22,802 bases of DNA from Vampirovibrio sp041737375. Lineage in GTDB: Bacteria > Cyanobacteriota > Vampirovibrionia > Vampirovibrionales > Vampirovibrionaceae. Each line of letters begins with the position of its first letter. Position 1 is the stretch's first letter. Below the pieces are notes generated by a model. That model ran no database searches. It was not told the origin of the DNA and saw only the letters and a program-made list of their open reading frames with translations. A program made the translations under genes and the position numbers. Of the stretch, positions 14,301 through 22,632 are shown piece after piece. The stretch lies in the NCBI RefSeq assembly GCF_041737375.1, contig NZ_JBGSRV010000022.1, positions 1-22,802 on the forward strand, read 5' to 3'.

Positions 14301-14323
14301 CCATTTGAAAGGCATCCAAATGG
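14301..14323. promoter_or_regulatory. Inverted repeat upstream of ribD
   Basis: CCATTTG (14301-14307) pairs with CAAATGG (14317-14323) over nine bases, just upstream of the expected -35 region of the ribD promoter. This may be an operator; it is not an FMN riboswitch, whose conserved core is absent. Confidence 0.2.
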
Positions 14324-14351
14324 CCAGTAACCACAGGCGGCCACCATAAGC

Positions 14352-14357
14352 TATAAT
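14352..14357 (+). promoter_or_regulatory. -10 box TATAAT seven bases before the ribD ATG
   Basis: A perfect TATAAT is followed by ATCGGGT and then ATG at 14365. Transcription would start at or next to the A of the start codon, giving a leaderless mRNA. The -35 region is weak (at best 3/6). No Shine-Dalgarno precedes this ATG or the in-frame ATG at 14383. Confidence 0.5.
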
Positions 14358-14364
14358 ATCGGGT

Positions 14365-15540
14365 ATGCCTGCACACGCTCCTATGCTGTATCAAAATATC
14401 GACGAGGCCTACATTGCCCGTTGCATTACTTTGGCTGAGCTAGGCGCTGGCACCGTTAGCCCCAACCCACTGGTGGGAGCCATTGTACTGGACGCCGCCG
14501 GTAAAAAAGTGGGCGAGGGTTACCACCAAAAAGCGGGAGAAGCACACGCTGAGGTCATGGCCCTGGAGCAAGCTGGCGATAAAGCCAAAGATGGAACGCT
14601 GTATGTAAATTTAGAGCCCTGCAATCATTACGGGCGCACTCCGCCTTGCACCCAGAAAATTATTGAATCCGGCATCCAGCGGGTGGTATGCGGGACATTA
14701 GACCCCAACCCCTTGGTAGCAGGCGCCGGACGAGACATGTTGCAGAACGCCCGCATTTCGGTGCGCTATGGTTTTTTGGAAAAAGAATGCAAGCAGCTGA
14801 ACGCCTTCTTTTTTCACGCCATTGTTCATAAAACACCGTTTGTTACCGTTAAGCTGGGCCTGACCCTGGATGGAAAAATTGCCAATCGCCATGGCCAAAG
14901 CCAGTGGCTAACCGGTAACTTTTCCCGGCAATATGTTCATCACCTGCGCCATCAGTATGACGCCATTTTGACCACCGCTGAGACGGTAATCATCGACAAC
15001 CCCCAGCTCAACGTGCGAGACATTCCCAATATTCGAAAACAACCCATCAAAATTATTCTGGATCGCCAGTTCCGGCTAAACCCGGAAAAATACAAGGTGT
15101 TTAAAGGCGAGGCCCCGGTGTGGGTGGTTACTTCCAACACCAACCACAACAAAGCCCACGCCCAAAACGCCAAGGCGATGGGTATTAAAATTCTGGAAAT
15201 TGATGAGACCGGAAACAGTCTGAATTTAAAATCACTATTCAACTTACTGGGCGAACAGGGGCTAACCAGTGTGTTTGTGGAAGGCGGCGGACGGCTTTCT
15301 ACTTCCTTGCTAATGGAAAATTTAGTAAACAAGTTTTACTTGTTCTACGCCCCCAAAACCTTACGGGACCCCATGGCCAAATCCGCTTTCGGGGGCAGTT
15401 TTCAGCTGGATTTACCCGATGCGCCGCAACTGGATATCATTAACACCCGCCAACTGGAACAGGACTGGGTGATTGAAGCGCAGCCCTATAAAAAAGTAAA
15501 ACCCTATCCCGGTTCAACCAACACCGCCGCTGGCATTTAA
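14365..15540 (+). CDS. ribD: Bifunctional riboflavin deaminase/reductase RibD
   Basis: RibD carries out two early steps of riboflavin synthesis in the cytosol: zinc-dependent deamination of the pyrimidine from GTP cyclohydrolase II, then NADPH reduction of the ribosyl chain. The 391 residues include an N-terminal deaminase with VSPNPLVGAIV (31-41), the catalytic HAE (61-63) and the zinc ligands in PCNHYGRTPPC (85-95). The reductase half starts near 155 with TPFVTVKLGLTLDGKIA and includes SQWLTG, ILDRQFRL and VFVEGGGRLSTSLL. Both halves look intact. No other rib gene is adjacent, so the pathway is scattered. The ATG at 14365 is chosen for its position just after TATAAT; ATG 14383 is the alternative. 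Confidence 0.95.
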   Translation: MPAHAPMLYQNIDEAYIARCITLAELGAGTVSPNPLVGAIVLDAAGKKVGEGYHQKAGEAHAEVMALEQAGDKAKDGTLYVNLEPCNHYGRTPPCTQKIIESGIQRVVCGTLDPNPLVAGAGRDMLQNARISVRYGFLEKECKQLNAFFFHAIVHKTPFVTVKLGLTLDGKIANRHGQSQWLTGNFSRQYVHHLRHQYDAILTTAETVIIDNPQLNVRDIPNIRKQPIKIILDRQFRLNPEKYKVFKGEAPVWVVTSNTNHNKAHAQNAKAMGIKILEIDETGNSLNLKSLFNLLGEQGLTSVFVEGGGRLSTSLLMENLVNKFYLFYAPKTLRDPMAKSAFGGSFQLDLPDAPQLDIINTRQLEQDWVIEAQPYKKVKPYPGSTNTAAGI

Positions 15541-15543
15541 CCC

Positions 15544-15571
15544 AGCGCTATCCGGCGCTTTCCGGTTTTTT
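15544..15571 (+). terminator. Possible terminator between ribD and fmdB
   Basis: AGCGC (15544-15548), loop TATCCG, GCGCT (15555-15559), then TCCGG and a T-run at 15566-15571. The stem is short and the T-run is displaced, so this is a weak call. It overlaps the 3' end of the convergent zinc-ribbon gene. Confidence 0.3.
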
Positions 15572-15808
15572 GTTTTGGGATGAATAAATACGATGCAAAG
15601 CGCAAGCCGAACCGCAATCATGCGGAGGCGCTAGCGGCTCCTGCAGCGCAATGGGCGGCATCGCCGGTAAAACCGGCGGGGCGGATTGAATCACCTTGCG
15701 GCAAAAATGCCCACAATCCTCACAAACCGGGGTCTGCGATTCTAACATGCCATGCGATAAGGTTTGTTCCCGCTGGCAATGTTGGCAACGGTAGCAATAG
15801 GTTGGCAC
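15548..15808 (-). CDS. FmdB-family zinc ribbon protein
   Basis: This 86-residue protein starts MPTYCYRCQHCQREQTLSH, the FmdB/CxxC regulatory-type zinc ribbon. Cys8 and Cys11 form the first pair, Cys29 and Cys32 (CEDCG) the second; Cys5 and Cys36 are extra. After residue 42 the chain is Pro-rich and unlikely to be folded. Family members are small, widespread and poorly understood; the original FmdB was proposed as a regulator of amide-utilisation genes. The start is GTG at 15806-15808, with AAGGGA six bases upstream. It follows the glycosyltransferase gene by 18 bases, so the two are probably one operon. Confidence 0.88.
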   Translation of the reverse strand: MPTYCYRCQHCQREQTLSHGMLESQTPVCEDCGHFCRKVIQSAPPVLPAMPPIALQEPLAPPHDCGSACALHRIYSSQNKKPESAG

Positions 15809-15826
15809 TTAAATTCCCTTTTTGGC

Positions 15827-16603
15827 TTAGGACTTGACCGTTAAAGCCCGAACTTTGGCGTATTTTAAAAATACTTCCAGCGTATTGGCCATGGCCAGCG
15901 TTTGGCCGGTAATGCCTTTAAACAACCCACCCATCAAAAAAAACTGCTTCCAGGCGGCCAACTTGGTTTTTATAATCAAGTTCATGGGCGTTTGGGCGCC
16001 ATTGGCGGTGCCGTGCATTTCCAGATAGCGATAAGCGGACAAGGTAGACAGGTCATTAATGGCTGAGAACAAAGATTCCACAGTGAGGTAAGGGGCATAA
16101 CCCAGCGGACGATCCAGTTTACTGACCTCCCCGTTCACCTTCAGGCTGGCTTCCCAATCATCCAGAATTATCCACTGTTTGCGGCGCACCAGTCTTAATA
16201 GTCGCTTGGGTTCTTCTCCCAAGGGGATATTAACCCACTGCTGCTGAAACTTTAACTGACGGGGAAGGGTAAACCCGTTTAAATGGGCGGGCGTATTCAA
16301 TAAAACGCCATCCACTTCATGCCGCAGCATTTCCTCTACCCACTCATCGGGTTCAATCAACAGCAGCCAATCGCATTTAGCGGTGGAAAGCGCGTCTCGG
16401 CGCACAATGGCTAAGTTGTGGCTGGGATGAAAAAACACCTTGTCCGTAAAACCACGGGCCAGGGTGGAACTGCCATCGGTGCTTCCGCGATCAAACACAA
16501 TTAACTCATCCACCCAATGCAGGGAAGATAAGGTTCTTTCCAAAGTCGCCGCATTATTCTCGGTGATTACAATCGCCGAAATGGTTTGGGATTTGTAGGT
16601 CAT
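15827..16603 (-). CDS. Family 2 glycosyltransferase, WaaE/KdtX-like
   Basis: This 258-residue GT-A enzyme is likely to add a sugar to an envelope glycan at the inner face of the membrane. The N-terminal half fits the LPS-core GT2 group: SAIVITENNAATLERTLSSL, VDELIVFDRGSTDGSSTLAR and DWLLLIEPDEWVEEML. The metal-binding DxD, usually DADE in this group, reads EPDE here. The C-terminal part is helical with amphipathic or hydrophobic stretches (WKQFFLMGGLFKGITGQTLA), consistent with membrane association. GAAGAG lies just before the ATG. It precedes fmdB in a two-gene unit and is divergent from yebC. Acceptor and donor cannot be deduced; with kdsB elsewhere in the window, LPS is a reasonable guess. 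Confidence 0.87.
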   Translation of the reverse strand: MTYKSQTISAIVITENNAATLERTLSSLHWVDELIVFDRGSTDGSSTLARGFTDKVFFHPSHNLAIVRRDALSTAKCDWLLLIEPDEWVEEMLRHEVDGVLLNTPAHLNGFTLPRQLKFQQQWVNIPLGEEPKRLLRLVRRKQWIILDDWEASLKVNGEVSKLDRPLGYAPYLTVESLFSAINDLSTLSAYRYLEMHGTANGAQTPMNLIIKTKLAAWKQFFLMGGLFKGITGQTLAMANTLEVFLKYAKVRALTVKS

Positions 16604-16711
16604 CTAACTCTTCACCACGGTTCTTAACAATAGGATACCAATAAATTGACAATCTGGAACATTCTCTACTTCAAAAAACCTATGCATGAATGAATTCACT
16701 GGAAAAGCCAG

Positions 16712-16741
16712 TTGAGCCAAATGGGGGGTTGATGATAGCAT
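16712..16741 (+). promoter_or_regulatory. Candidate promoter close to the yebC start
   Basis: TTGAGC (16712-16717, 4/6) and TAGCAT (16736-16741, TANNNT form) are 18 bases apart. The ATG at 16748 comes six bases after the -10, so the mRNA could be leaderless; no Shine-Dalgarno is visible. A 5-bp inverted repeat (ACTGG/CCAGT, 16698-16712) abuts the -35. A perfect TTGACA at 16646-16651 has no good -10 partner. Confidence 0.35.
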
Positions 16742-16747
16742 GTAGCC

Positions 16748-17509
16748 ATGGCCGGACACTCTAAATGGGCACAAATCAAGCGCAGCAAGGCAATTAAAGA
16801 TGCCAAACGGGGAGCCAACTTCGCGCAATGCTCCCGTGAGATTATTATGGCCGCCAAACTGGGCGGTGGCGATCCAGAGGGCAATTTTCGGCTGAGAACC
16901 GCCATTACCCGAGCCAAGGCAGCGGGGGTTCCCAACGACAACATTAAACGGGCCATTGAAAAAGGCATCGGTAGCGGTGGGGCCGATCATATGGAAGATC
17001 TCTCCTACGAGGGCTACGGCCCCGGCGGGGTGGCCATTTTTATTGAAGCGGTGACCGACAATCGCAACCGCACCGCGGGCGATATTCGCAGTTATTTCAA
17101 CAAGTATCAAGGTAACTTGGGTTCCGATGGCTGTGTGGCCTGGATTTTTGAGCAAAAGGGCCTCATTCAGGTATCCCAGAACGGGCAAAGCGAAGAAGCG
17201 CTTTTTGAAAAAGCCATTGAGGCCGGAGCCACCGACTTTAGCGCCCATGCGGACGATGATGCCTTTGAGATTTTTACCGACCCGTTCGCCTTAAACACCG
17301 TGGCCCAAACACTCACTGAAATGGGCATTCCGGTGGAATCCGCCGAAGTGACTCGCAGGCCTCAAAATTCAGTCAACGTGGATCGGGAAGAAATTGCCAA
17401 ACCTTTGCTGAAACTCCTGGATGCCTTGGAATCTCACGATGACGTACAACACGTTTACGCCAATGTTGATATAGAAGAATCGATTTTGGCCAAGCTGGAG
17501 CAATCCTAG
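16748..17509 (+). CDS. yebC: YebC/PmpR/TACO1-family protein
   Basis: This 253-residue protein of the universal YebC family starts MAGHSKWAQIKRSKAIKDAK, nearly the family consensus. Further blocks are LRTAITRAKAAGVPNDNIKR, YEGYGPGGVAIFIEAVTDNR and an intact C-terminal domain. Older annotation calls this a transcriptional regulator. More recent work on YebC and TACO1 points to relief of ribosome stalling at proline-rich stretches. That would suit a genome making proteins such as the Pro-rich one at 9874-11037, but the link is inference. The gene leads a tight run: pabB starts three bases after its stop and pyrR follows. Confidence 0.96.
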   Translation: MAGHSKWAQIKRSKAIKDAKRGANFAQCSREIIMAAKLGGGDPEGNFRLRTAITRAKAAGVPNDNIKRAIEKGIGSGGADHMEDLSYEGYGPGGVAIFIEAVTDNRNRTAGDIRSYFNKYQGNLGSDGCVAWIFEQKGLIQVSQNGQSEEALFEKAIEAGATDFSAHADDDAFEIFTDPFALNTVAQTLTEMGIPVESAEVTRRPQNSVNVDREEIAKPLLKLLDALESHDDVQHVYANVDIEESILAKLEQS

Positions 17510-17512
17510 CGT

Positions 17513-19009
17513 ATGGCCGCCACGCTGACCACGCAGGGCCTCCACCGTTTTTTCCGGCAAATTAGCAAGCAGGCCAGCGAGGCCATGATGCTGGGCGGAT
17601 CGGCGAAACCCTCCGCCCTGAACCAATGGGTAATCATTGGTTTGCATGCCAAACAAACCTTGCGCCTGCAGAACGATCAGTTGCAGTGGAACGATCAAAC
17701 CCTTCTCTTTCAAGGCGCGGATGCCCGCTCATCGTTATTTGAAACATTAGAGCAAGCCCAAGCGCAAACCAAGCAGTGGCCTCAGGAAAAAACACAATAC
17801 GCATTGCCCATGGCCGGGGGCTTGGCCGGATGCTTCGGTTATGAATTCTATCGCTGGTGCGATTCCGGCTGGCAAAAGCCAGTGTCTGGCCCAAACCGGG
17901 ATTGGCCTGAACTGCTGCTGTATGAGTTTGAGGACTGGCTACTCATTAACCTGTCCAAGGCCCAGCTCACGGTTTTAAGCGAAACGATTTCTCGCAAAGC
18001 AGAATATGCACAGCAGTGGGCCAACTGCTTGGCGGCGTTAACGCCGCCACCCGCTGAACCCCTTGAACCAGTGCATAACCTGAACCCGGAAGCCATGGCC
18101 GACTACCTGCAAAGCTTTTCGGTTTCTTTCCAGCCGGAAGCTTTTGATCAGGCGGTTCACCAACTCAAGCAGGATATTTACAACGGGGAAATCTATCAGG
18201 CCAACCTGTCCATTCGCCTGCAAAAAGAATTACCTTTAGACCCCTACGCCCTGTTTGAACGGCTTTGCCTGAACAATCCCTCCCCGTTCGCCGGATTTTT
18301 TAAAACCCCAGAGGGGGTGCTGGTTTGCAACTCCCCGGAACGGCTGGTGCAAATGGATGAAGCTGGTCAGGCGCAAACTCGCCCCATTGCCGGAACCCGA
18401 GGACGGGGCCAAACCCCGGAGGCCGATGAGGCCATTGGCAACGCCCTGCTTCAAAACCAAAAAGAGCGGGCCGAGCATTTAATGCTGGTGGATTTGGCCC
18501 GGAACGATTTGGGCCGGGTGTGTCAGGCAGGCTCTGTGCAAGTGAACGACTTGCTGGTGCTGGAGCGTTACTCGCATGTAACCCACTTAGTGAGCAACGT
18601 GGTGGGGCAATTGAAAGCACCAGCCAACGGTTGGGCGCTCATTCAGTCCCTATTTCCGGGTGGCACCATTACGGGTTGCCCTAAAATTCGGTGTGTGGAT
18701 ATTTTAAGCAAGCTGGAGCCAGTATCCCGAGGGCTGTACACCGGCAGTCTGGGTTATCTGGATGCCGCCAGCCCCTCGCTGGACCTGAACATCCTGATTC
18801 GCAGCGTTTACCTACGTCCCGCGCCTATAGCCAGCAATCCGGCCAACAGCAACCATGACCCCATGCGGTATAATACGGCTGTTCATGTGGGAGCGGGCAT
18901 TGTGCATGACGCCATTGGCCCGCACGAATACCGGGAATGTCTGCGGAAAGCCAACGCCATTCTCAATGAACTGTACCGGCTGGAAAGCCAAGCCACCCAA
19001 CCCGTATAA
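17513..19009 (+). CDS. pabB: Aminodeoxychorismate synthase component I (PabB-like), PIAGT form
   Basis: This 498-residue chorismate-utilising enzyme probably makes 4-amino-4-deoxychorismate for folate, using ammonia from a glutaminase partner (PabA/TrpG) not seen here. The C-terminal domain has GEIYQANLS (225-233), SPERL, RPIAGTRGRG (290-299), ERAEHLMLVDLARNDLGRV (318-336), YSHVTHLVS, FPGGTITGCPKIR (381-393) and GSLGYLD. FPGGTITG and NPSPFAGF favour PabB over TrpE, and the N-terminal LLES tryptophan-binding signature of TrpE is absent. However, residue 293 is Ala, where E. coli PabB has Lys274 (PIKGT); TrpE also has Ala. About 15-20 extra residues lie near 434-455. The ATG lies three bases after the yebC stop, so translation is probably coupled. 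TrpE remains an alternative. Confidence 0.85.
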   Translation: MAATLTTQGLHRFFRQISKQASEAMMLGGSAKPSALNQWVIIGLHAKQTLRLQNDQLQWNDQTLLFQGADARSSLFETLEQAQAQTKQWPQEKTQYALPMAGGLAGCFGYEFYRWCDSGWQKPVSGPNRDWPELLLYEFEDWLLINLSKAQLTVLSETISRKAEYAQQWANCLAALTPPPAEPLEPVHNLNPEAMADYLQSFSVSFQPEAFDQAVHQLKQDIYNGEIYQANLSIRLQKELPLDPYALFERLCLNNPSPFAGFFKTPEGVLVCNSPERLVQMDEAGQAQTRPIAGTRGRGQTPEADEAIGNALLQNQKERAEHLMLVDLARNDLGRVCQAGSVQVNDLLVLERYSHVTHLVSNVVGQLKAPANGWALIQSLFPGGTITGCPKIRCVDILSKLEPVSRGLYTGSLGYLDAASPSLDLNILIRSVYLRPAPIASNPANSNHDPMRYNTAVHVGAGIVHDAIGPHEYRECLRKANAILNELYRLESQATQPV

Positions 19010-19021
19010 GGAGCCAACACC

Positions 19022-19564
19022 ATGCAAATCGGCGAACAAACCGGCGTTGTTATTTTTGACGCCAATGACATTGAGCGCAGCCTGAAACGGCTGACCCACG
19101 AGCTAATTGAATACAATCAGGGCGTGGATGACGTGGTGTTACTGGGCATTGTAACCCGTGGCAAACCACTGGCCGAGCGGGTGGGCAAACTGCTGCAGGA
19201 TCTGGAAGGCAAGACGGTACCGGTGGGTTATCTGGATGTGACCTTTTACCGGGATGATACCGCTCAAACCTTTAAGCCCGCCTCCGAAAGCCATGTGCCA
19301 GTTGAGCTGACCGGTAAAAAAGTAATTTTAATTGATGATGTGCTTTACAGCGGTCGTAGTGTGAGAGCCGCCATGGATGCCTTAAACGGCTACGGACGCC
19401 CTGCCTCGGTGCAATTGCTGGTACTGCTGGATCGGGGACACCGGGAACTGCCCATCCGCCCGGATTATGTGGGTAAAAACATTCCCACCGCCAAACACGA
19501 GCGGGTCAACGTACAACTGAAAGAAGTGGACGGCGCCGATCAGGTTTTATTGTTGCGGAAATAA
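19022..19564 (+). CDS. pyrR: PyrR, pyrimidine regulator/uracil phosphoribosyltransferase
   Basis: This 180-residue type I phosphoribosyltransferase has the length and motifs of PyrR: LLGIVTRGKPLAERV, YLDVTFYRDD, and the PRPP-binding loop VILIDDVLYSGRSVRAAMDA (101-120), then LLVLLDRGHRELPIRPDYVG and a basic stretch PTAKHERV. PyrR binds UMP and, in Gram-positives, pyr mRNA to promote attenuation; it also salvages uracil to UMP. No pyr biosynthesis gene or PyrR-binding leader lies in the window, so which role it has here is open. AAGGAG overlaps the pabB stop codon, eight bases before the ATG, and marks it as the third gene of the yebC-pabB-pyrR unit. No terminator is obvious in the 46 bases before convergent hutI. 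Confidence 0.95.
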   Translation: MQIGEQTGVVIFDANDIERSLKRLTHELIEYNQGVDDVVLLGIVTRGKPLAERVGKLLQDLEGKTVPVGYLDVTFYRDDTAQTFKPASESHVPVELTGKKVILIDDVLYSGRSVRAAMDALNGYGRPASVQLLVLLDRGHRELPIRPDYVGKNIPTAKHERVNVQLKEVDGADQVLLLRK

Positions 19565-19610
19565 CCCCGCCCCAAAAGAGGCAGTCCCAAACCCATCAAC
19601 CGGTCAGCTG

Positions 19611-20885
19611 TTAAACACAGGGTTGCAACGGGACCTCTAGGTGCTGGCGACTATAATGCTGGCCCGCCACATACACATCGCTCAAGGCGTTACTGCCCAC
19701 CCGGTACAGCAGTTCGTTATAACTGCGCCTGTCAAACAGGGCCGCATCGGCCCGCTTGCCCACGGTCAAACTGCCTCGATCATGCTGCAAATCCAGCGCT
19801 TTGGCCGCATGCAGGGTCACCGCTTTAATCACCTCCACCGGGGGCATGTTCATTTGCAGGCAAGCCAGAGCCATAATGAATTGCAGGTTATCAATCATGC
19901 AGCTGCCGGGATTGAAATCGGTGGCCAGCGCCACTGGCACCCCAGCGGTAATCAGTTTCAAGGCCGGGGCGTATTCCTGAATTCGCAAATAAAAGGCCGT
20001 TCCCGGCAACAGGGTAGCCACCGTGCCCCCGGCTTTTAAAGCGGCAATGCCTTCATCCGAAATATGCAGCAAATGATCGGCGGACACGGCCTCCAATTCT
20101 CCGGCCAGTTTGGCCCCGCCCCAATCGCAAAATTCCTCGGCGTGAATTTTTAGCTTGAGGCCGTAGCGATGCGCCGTTTCCAAAATCCGCCGGGACTGTG
20201 GCACATCAAAATAGCCTTTTTCGCAAAACACATCGCAAAAATCGGCCAGTCGTTCTTCAGCCACCACCGGGATTTGCTCCTGACACAGCAGGTCCACATA
20301 AGCCTCTGTCAGCCCTTGATATTCGGGCGGAATATCGTGCGCGCCCATATACGTGGTTACCATGCTAACCGGGGCTTGGGTTCGCAACGCTTTTAATACC
20401 CGTAAGCATTTCATTTCGCTGTTAAAATCCAGCCCGTAGCCACTTTTAATTTCTACGGTGGTTACCCCAAAGGCCAGCATGCCATGAAGCCGTTGCAGGG
20501 TGAGGGCGCTTAATTCCTCGGCAGAAGCGTTTCGGGTGGCTTGCACTGTTTTAAGGATGCCGCCCCCCGCTTGCGCAATTTCCTGATAGCTTTTGCCCTG
20601 CAAGCGCATTTCAAACTCATTGGCCCGATCGCCCGCAAAAATAGTATGGGTGTGCGAATCGATCAATCCCGGCAGCATCACCCGCCCACGGGCATCAATC
20701 CACTGCGCGTTGGGATAATCCACCCGGTTGATTTCACCGGAAGCGCCCAGCCAGGCAATTTTGCCCTGCTCAAACAAAATGGCCCCGTTCTCAATCACCC
20801 CCAACGGATTCTCCACCGTCATCCGCCCCGGATCCACCGTAACCAATTGCCCAATGTTGTAAATCAACCGACTGATCTGGCTCAT
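19611..20885 (-). CDS. hutI: Imidazolonepropionase HutI
   Basis: HutI is the third enzyme of histidine degradation, hydrolysing imidazolone-5-propionate to N-formimino-glutamate. The 424-residue amidohydrolase has metal ligands His78 and His80 in DSHTHTIFAGDRANEFEMRL, His248 and Glu251 in KIHAEEFCDWGG, His271 in SADHLLHIS, and Asp323 in VALATDFNPGS. YGLDFNSEMKCLRVLKAL and MGAHDIPPEYQG are also characteristic. The ATG lies three bases after the hutU stop; GGAG within the hutU 3' end is nine bases upstream, so it is translated from the same mRNA. hutH and a formiminoglutamate hydrolase are not within the window. Confidence 0.97.
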   Translation of the reverse strand: MSQISRLIYNIGQLVTVDPGRMTVENPLGVIENGAILFEQGKIAWLGASGEINRVDYPNAQWIDARGRVMLPGLIDSHTHTIFAGDRANEFEMRLQGKSYQEIAQAGGGILKTVQATRNASAEELSALTLQRLHGMLAFGVTTVEIKSGYGLDFNSEMKCLRVLKALRTQAPVSMVTTYMGAHDIPPEYQGLTEAYVDLLCQEQIPVVAEERLADFCDVFCEKGYFDVPQSRRILETAHRYGLKLKIHAEEFCDWGGAKLAGELEAVSADHLLHISDEGIAALKAGGTVATLLPGTAFYLRIQEYAPALKLITAGVPVALATDFNPGSCMIDNLQFIMALACLQMNMPPVEVIKAVTLHAAKALDLQHDRGSLTVGKRADAALFDRRSYNELLYRVGSNALSDVYVAGQHYSRQHLEVPLQPCV

Positions 20886-20888
20886 GCG

Positions 20889-22565
20889 CTATAACTCCAA
20901 AAAAGGGACTTGTACGCCTTTGGCGCGGGCTACAGCTTTGGCTTCATCGTAGCCAGCATCCACATGACGGATCACACCCATGCCCGGATCTGAAGTGAGC
21001 ACTCGCTGCAAGCGGGCCTCCGCTTCCGGGGTGCCATCGGCCACAATCACCATGCCCGCATGCAGGGAATACCCAATACCCACCCCGCCCCCGTGGTGAT
21101 AAGAAATCCAGGTGGCCCCGTTCACGGCGTTAATCAGGGCGTTTAAAACCGGCCAGTCTGCAATGGCGTCCGATCCATCCTTCATGCCTTCCGTTTCCCG
21201 GTTAGGGGAAGCCACGCTGCCGCAATCCAGATGATCCCGCCCAATCACGATGGGCGCTTTTACCTTGCCAGAAGCCACCAGATCGTTAAACAGCTTGCCA
21301 GCCTTGGCCCGCTCTCCATAGTTGAGCCAGCAAATGCGGGCGGGCAGGCCCTGAAACTGAATATGCGCTTGGGCCAGTTTCAACCAGTTCAGCAACATTT
21401 TATTGTCGGGAAAAGCGGCCATCAGGGCCTCATCCGTTACCCGAATGTCTTCCGGGTCACCCGACAGGGCCACCCAGCGGAACGGGCCGGAGCCTTCGCA
21501 AAACAAGGGGCGAATGTATTCGGGGATAAAACCGGGAATGCGAAAGGCATCCTCCACCCCTTCCCCTTTGGCTTGCTGGCGAATGTTGTTGCCGTAATCG
21601 AACACCACAGCGCCCTTTTGCTGAAAAGCCAACATGGCTTTCACCTGCTTGGCCATGGCCGCTTTGGCCCGGTGGACGTATTCTTCCGGATTGCTTTGAC
21701 GCAAATCATTGCCCTGCGCCAAGCTCAAGCCTTCCGGCAAATAGCCCACCAACGGATCATGCGCCGAGGTTTGATCCGTGACCATATCGGGAATGACATT
21801 GCGCTGCACCAGCTCATGGTAAACGGTCGCCGCATTGCCAACCAGGCCAATAGAAACCGCCTCCTTGCGGGCCACCGCCTCTTGCACCCATTGCAGGGCC
21901 TCTTCAAGAGAGCTGGCCAATTTGTCCATATAGCCGGTTTCCAGCCGCTTTTGAATCCGGGAGGGATCCACATCTATGCCCAAAAACACGCCGTTGTTCA
22001 TTTTAACGGATAAAGGCTGCGCCCCGCCCATGCCCCCCATTCCGGCGGACAGTACAAATTTTCCGGTTAAATCGCCGTTGTAATGCTTGCGGGCTGCCTC
22101 GGCAAAGGTGAGGTAAGTGCCTTGCACAATGCCCTGACTGCCAATGTAAATCCAGCTGCCTGCCGTCATTTGGCCATACATGGTCAAGCCCATGCGCTCA
22201 TATTCCCGAAAATGCTCCCAATCCGCCCAGGCAGGCACCAGATTGGAGTTGGCAATCAGCACCCGAGGCGCGTCAGGGTGAGACTTCATCACCCCCACGG
22301 GTTTGCCGGATTGCACCAGCAGGGTTTCATCGTTTTCCAGGGTTTTCAGGGTTTCCAGTATTTTAGCCAAACATTCCGGGTTGCGGGCCGCCTTGCCCGT
22401 ACCACCGTAAACCACCAACGCCTGCGGGTCTTCCGCCACCGCAGGATCCAGGTTGTTCAGCAACATGCGGTAAGCCGCCTCAGTGAGCCACGATTTGCAC
22501 ACTTTTTGAGTGCCGGTGGGCGCACCGCTTAAAACGACCGTTGGTGCGGGTTCGGTAATTGCCAT
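20889..22565 (-). CDS. hutU: Urocanate hydratase (urocanase) HutU
   Basis: HutU is the second enzyme of histidine degradation, converting urocanate to imidazolone-5-propionate with tightly bound NAD+. The 558 residues match the usual length of about 550-560. Signature blocks are YGGTGKAARNPECL (53-66), LSAGMGGMGGAQPL, the central domain with GVVFDYGNNIRQQAKGEGVE-type sequence, CWLNYGERAKAGKLFNDLV, VIGRDHLDCGSVASPNRETE and YHHGGGVGIGYSLHAGMVIV. I chose the ATG at 22563-22565, with AGGGG seven bases upstream. A TTG at 22580 lies before this ribosome site and is rejected. It is the first gene of a hutU-hutI unit. The 5' region is AT-rich, but I could not define a convincing promoter. Confidence 0.97.
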   Translation of the reverse strand: MAITEPAPTVVLSGAPTGTQKVCKSWLTEAAYRMLLNNLDPAVAEDPQALVVYGGTGKAARNPECLAKILETLKTLENDETLLVQSGKPVGVMKSHPDAPRVLIANSNLVPAWADWEHFREYERMGLTMYGQMTAGSWIYIGSQGIVQGTYLTFAEAARKHYNGDLTGKFVLSAGMGGMGGAQPLSVKMNNGVFLGIDVDPSRIQKRLETGYMDKLASSLEEALQWVQEAVARKEAVSIGLVGNAATVYHELVQRNVIPDMVTDQTSAHDPLVGYLPEGLSLAQGNDLRQSNPEEYVHRAKAAMAKQVKAMLAFQQKGAVVFDYGNNIRQQAKGEGVEDAFRIPGFIPEYIRPLFCEGSGPFRWVALSGDPEDIRVTDEALMAAFPDNKMLLNWLKLAQAHIQFQGLPARICWLNYGERAKAGKLFNDLVASGKVKAPIVIGRDHLDCGSVASPNRETEGMKDGSDAIADWPVLNALINAVNGATWISYHHGGGVGIGYSLHAGMVIVADGTPEAEARLQRVLTSDPGMGVIRHVDAGYDEAKAVARAKGVQVPFLEL

Positions 22566-22632
22566 AGGAAGCCCCCTCAATTTTTTCCTGATAAAACCAT
22601 TAGCACTAGTTTAACCAAATATAAATAATTTA

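Noticed and set aside
14301..14364. FMN riboswitch upstream of ribD
   Set aside because: The gap before the start lacks the conserved FMN aptamer core, and the -10 box is next to the start codon, leaving no leader RNA.
14194..14394. 66-codon minus-strand frame in the ribD upstream region
   Set aside because: No recognisable domain or ribosome site; it overlaps the ribD start and promoter and looks like chance.
15827..16603. Inactive glycosyltransferase because DADE reads EPDE
   Set aside because: The second acidic pair is retained and GT2 enzymes tolerate variation at the first position; the rest of the fold looks intact.
16604..17248. Long minus-strand frame opposite yebC
   Set aside because: It is the antisense shadow of yebC, which has full family conservation; the antisense product has no domain.
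21231..22013. Long plus-strand frame opposite hutU
   Set aside because: Antisense shadow of the highly conserved urocanase coding sequence.
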